A stretch of DNA of 8,371 nucleotides from JAJYZP01 sp049964535. Lineage in GTDB: Bacteria; Actinomycetota; Acidimicrobiia; Acidimicrobiales; Acidimicrobiaceae. The stretch's first letter is position 1, and each line of letters begins with the position of its first letter. Shown in pieces: positions 7,035 through 8,371 of this stretch. Both the position numbers and the translations under genes were made by a program. The notes under the pieces were generated by a model. It had not been told where the DNA came from, did not search any database, and saw only the letters and a program-made list of their open reading frames with translations. The stretch is taken from NCBI GenBank assembly GCA_049964535.1, contig JBMFXG010000121.1, positions 1 to 8,371 of the forward strand, given 5' to 3'.

Positions 7035-7045
7035 CAGATTCTGAT
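7033..7045. repeat. 13-nt palindrome over the beta-galactosidase start
   Basis: ATCAGATTCTGAT is a perfect 6-bp inverted repeat around one central base. It covers the stop of the permease gene and the first two bases of the beta-galactosidase ATG. In mRNA it could form a small hairpin hiding the start codon until ribosomes finish the permease gene. It is short enough to be chance. Confidence 0.25.
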
Positions 7046-7957
7046 ACTTCCTGCCGTAAGCCCTGATCGCCAGAAGCGCTGCAGGGATAGGAACGCTATA
7101 ACGAGAGGTATGACGGAGACGAGAGCTCCGGTGACGACGTAGCTAATGAGCTGAGGCGCTTGACCATACTGGTTATCCCAGCTGTAGAGGCCGAGTGTTA
7201 CTGGATAGAGCTTTTGATTCGAGAGCATGACGAGCGGGAGAAAGAAGTTGTTCCAGATGGCGACAAACTGGAAGAGGAAGATGGTGACGAGAGCGGGAGA
7301 CATAATGCGAAGCGATATGGTTCGGAAGATGCGGAACTCGCTTGCACCATCGACCCGGCCGGCCTCAATGATCTCGGTTGGAATCGACCCGGTAGCGTAG
7401 ATTCGAGCAAGATATACGCCGAAGGGGCTGACGATACTTGGGATGAGGACTGACCAATACGTGTTGGTGAGGTGCGCTTTGCTCATGAGCAGGTAGAGCG
7501 GTAGGGCGAGAGCGGTTCCAGGGACGAGAACGCCACTCAAGATGGTCCAAAATATTGCTTCTCTGCCCTTGAACTCATACTTCGCTAAGGCGTATCCTGC
7601 AGCAGCTGCTAGCAAAGTAGCAAGTAAGGCTCCAACGCCTGCGTAGAGAACGGTGTTTAAGAGCCAACGGGAGAAGATCCCACCGTCGTAGCTAAAGAGT
7701 CCAGAGATATTTTTCCCGAACTGAAACTTTGCAAACCAGAAGCCGGCCGAGTTGTAGAGCGTTGAAGGGCCCTTGCTTGAGGAGATGAGAAGCCAGTAGG
7801 CGGGCGAAATAAAGTAGACGGTCACGACGAAGAGGACCGCCGTCGTCAATACGGATCGACGATCCCAGCGTTGCTTGCGGTTGCCCTTGGCATCGTAGCG
7901 AACTGGCTTGGGTTCTGAGGTGGGTGGACGAGGTGTCTTCGGCGTCGTCAACGTCAC
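7034..7957 (-). CDS. Carbohydrate ABC transporter permease, MalG/UgpE type
   Basis: This 307-residue inner-membrane permease forms half of the translocation channel of a CUT1-type sugar importer. A basic, Pro-rich cytoplasmic tail of about 35 residues precedes the first membrane segment (about 36-58). Further hydrophobic segments lie near 98-125, 137-158, 166-186, 222-245 and 273-292. The EAA loop that docks the ATPase is EIIEAGRVDGASEFRIFRTI (195-214), followed by LRIMSPAL with the conserved proline region. The GTG start at 7957 overlaps the previous permease stop as GTGA and has GGGAG 7 nt upstream. Its pairing with the MalF-type partner and the ATPase at 511-1692 is inferred from clustering. 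The galactoside substrate follows from the downstream GH42 gene. Confidence 0.95.
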   Translation of the reverse strand: MTLTTPKTPRPPTSEPKPVRYDAKGNRKQRWDRRSVLTTAVLFVVTVYFISPAYWLLISSSKGPSTLYNSAGFWFAKFQFGKNISGLFSYDGGIFSRWLLNTVLYAGVGALLATLLAAAAGYALAKYEFKGREAIFWTILSGVLVPGTALALPLYLLMSKAHLTNTYWSVLIPSIVSPFGVYLARIYATGSIPTEIIEAGRVDGASEFRIFRTISLRIMSPALVTIFLFQFVAIWNNFFLPLVMLSNQKLYPVTLGLYSWDNQYGQAPQLISYVVTGALVSVIPLVIAFLSLQRFWRSGLTAGSIRI

Positions 7958-8371
7958 AGTGAAACTCCCATCGATCGTCGTTGTACTAGTCGGAGGAATC
8001 CGAAGGACAGAATGAAGGTGCCGAGAGCTAGCAGGACAGCAATAGCTGCGGCGAGGTTGGTGTTGTTCTCAGAGAATGCTGCGGTGTAGGCAAGCAGATT
8101 CGGGGTGTACGAGGTCGAGATATTTGTGGTAACCGCACGTAGAATCTCGGGCTCGCTGAAGAGCTGTAATGTGCCAATGATCGAGAAGACAGTTGTCAAG
8201 ATGATCGAAGAGCCGATCATGGGAAGCTTGACCCGTAGGGCTATCTGAAAGTCGCTTGCTCCGTCGAGGCGAGCCGCTTCATAGAGGCTCTGAGGAATCG
8301 CCTGGAGACCGGCGTAGATAATCAACATGTTGAAGCCGGTGTACTCCCAGGTCACGATGTTTGCGATCGAC
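7954..8371 (-). CDS. Carbohydrate ABC transporter permease, MalF/UgpA type (C-terminal part)
   Basis: This is the C-terminal 138 codons of the partner permease. The frame stays open to the right edge (SIANIVTWEYTGFNMLIIYA is the visible beginning), so the 5' half lies outside the window. A GTG at 8355 is internal and not a start. The EAA loop is YEAARLDGASDFQIALRVKL (30-49 of the fragment), ending in the conserved LP at 49-50. Membrane segments follow at about 53-72 and 105-125, and the protein ends with a basic tail (LVQRRSMGVSL). It is fused in translation to the next permease by a GTGA overlap. A substrate-binding lipoprotein gene would normally precede it, beyond the window. The family call is firm; the substrate is inferred. 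Confidence 0.93.
   Translation of the reverse strand, partial: SIANIVTWEYTGFNMLIIYAGLQAIPQSLYEAARLDGASDFQIALRVKLPMIGSSIILTTVFSIIGTLQLFSEPEILRAVTTNISTSYTPNLLAYTAAFSENNTNLAAAIAVLLALGTFILSFGFLRLVQRRSMGVSL

Overview
This window is a minus-strand galactoside uptake and galactose catabolism cluster, apparently chromosomal and from a mid-GC bacterium. Three things point to an actinobacterium: the short 326-residue GalT, with its early CPLC motif and Pro/Ser-rich segment; the GTG starts; and the MsmX/UgpC-type ATPase. Acidimicrobiia-like taxa would fit the moderate GC, but that placement is an inference. No rRNA, tRNA, CRISPR array or insertion sequence was seen.

In transcription order (right to left): the C-terminal part of a MalF/UgpA-type permease (cut by the window edge), a MalG/UgpE-type permease, a GH42 beta-galactosidase, a DeoR-family repressor, an unrecognised 55-residue small protein, galT and galK. 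Junctions are extremely tight (GTGA, TGATG, 2 nt, ATGA, ATGA, 2 nt), so this looks like one translationally coupled operon. A 222-bp gap follows, holding a possible 28-codon leader ORF. Next comes the MsmX/UgpC-type ATPase gene, and 9 nt after its stop a near-perfect 44-bp inverted repeat that probably closes the unit. The leftmost 457 bp hold no convincing gene, only a weak ORF running off the left edge.

The logic is coherent. A galactoside is imported intact by the two-permease ABC importer, probably energised by the ATPase and fed by a binding protein encoded beyond the right edge. It is cleaved in the cytoplasm by the GH42 enzyme, which has no visible signal peptide. The released galactose is phosphorylated by GalK and exchanged onto UMP by GalT. 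galE is absent here and must lie elsewhere. The DeoR-type regulator sits in mid-operon and probably senses a phosphorylated sugar, such as galactose-1-phosphate.

Nothing here amounts to a dramatic new system. The items most worth a second look are the 55-residue ORF coupled on both sides between deoR and galT, the large inverted repeat at 458-501, and the 28-codon ORF whose stop overlaps the ATPase start.
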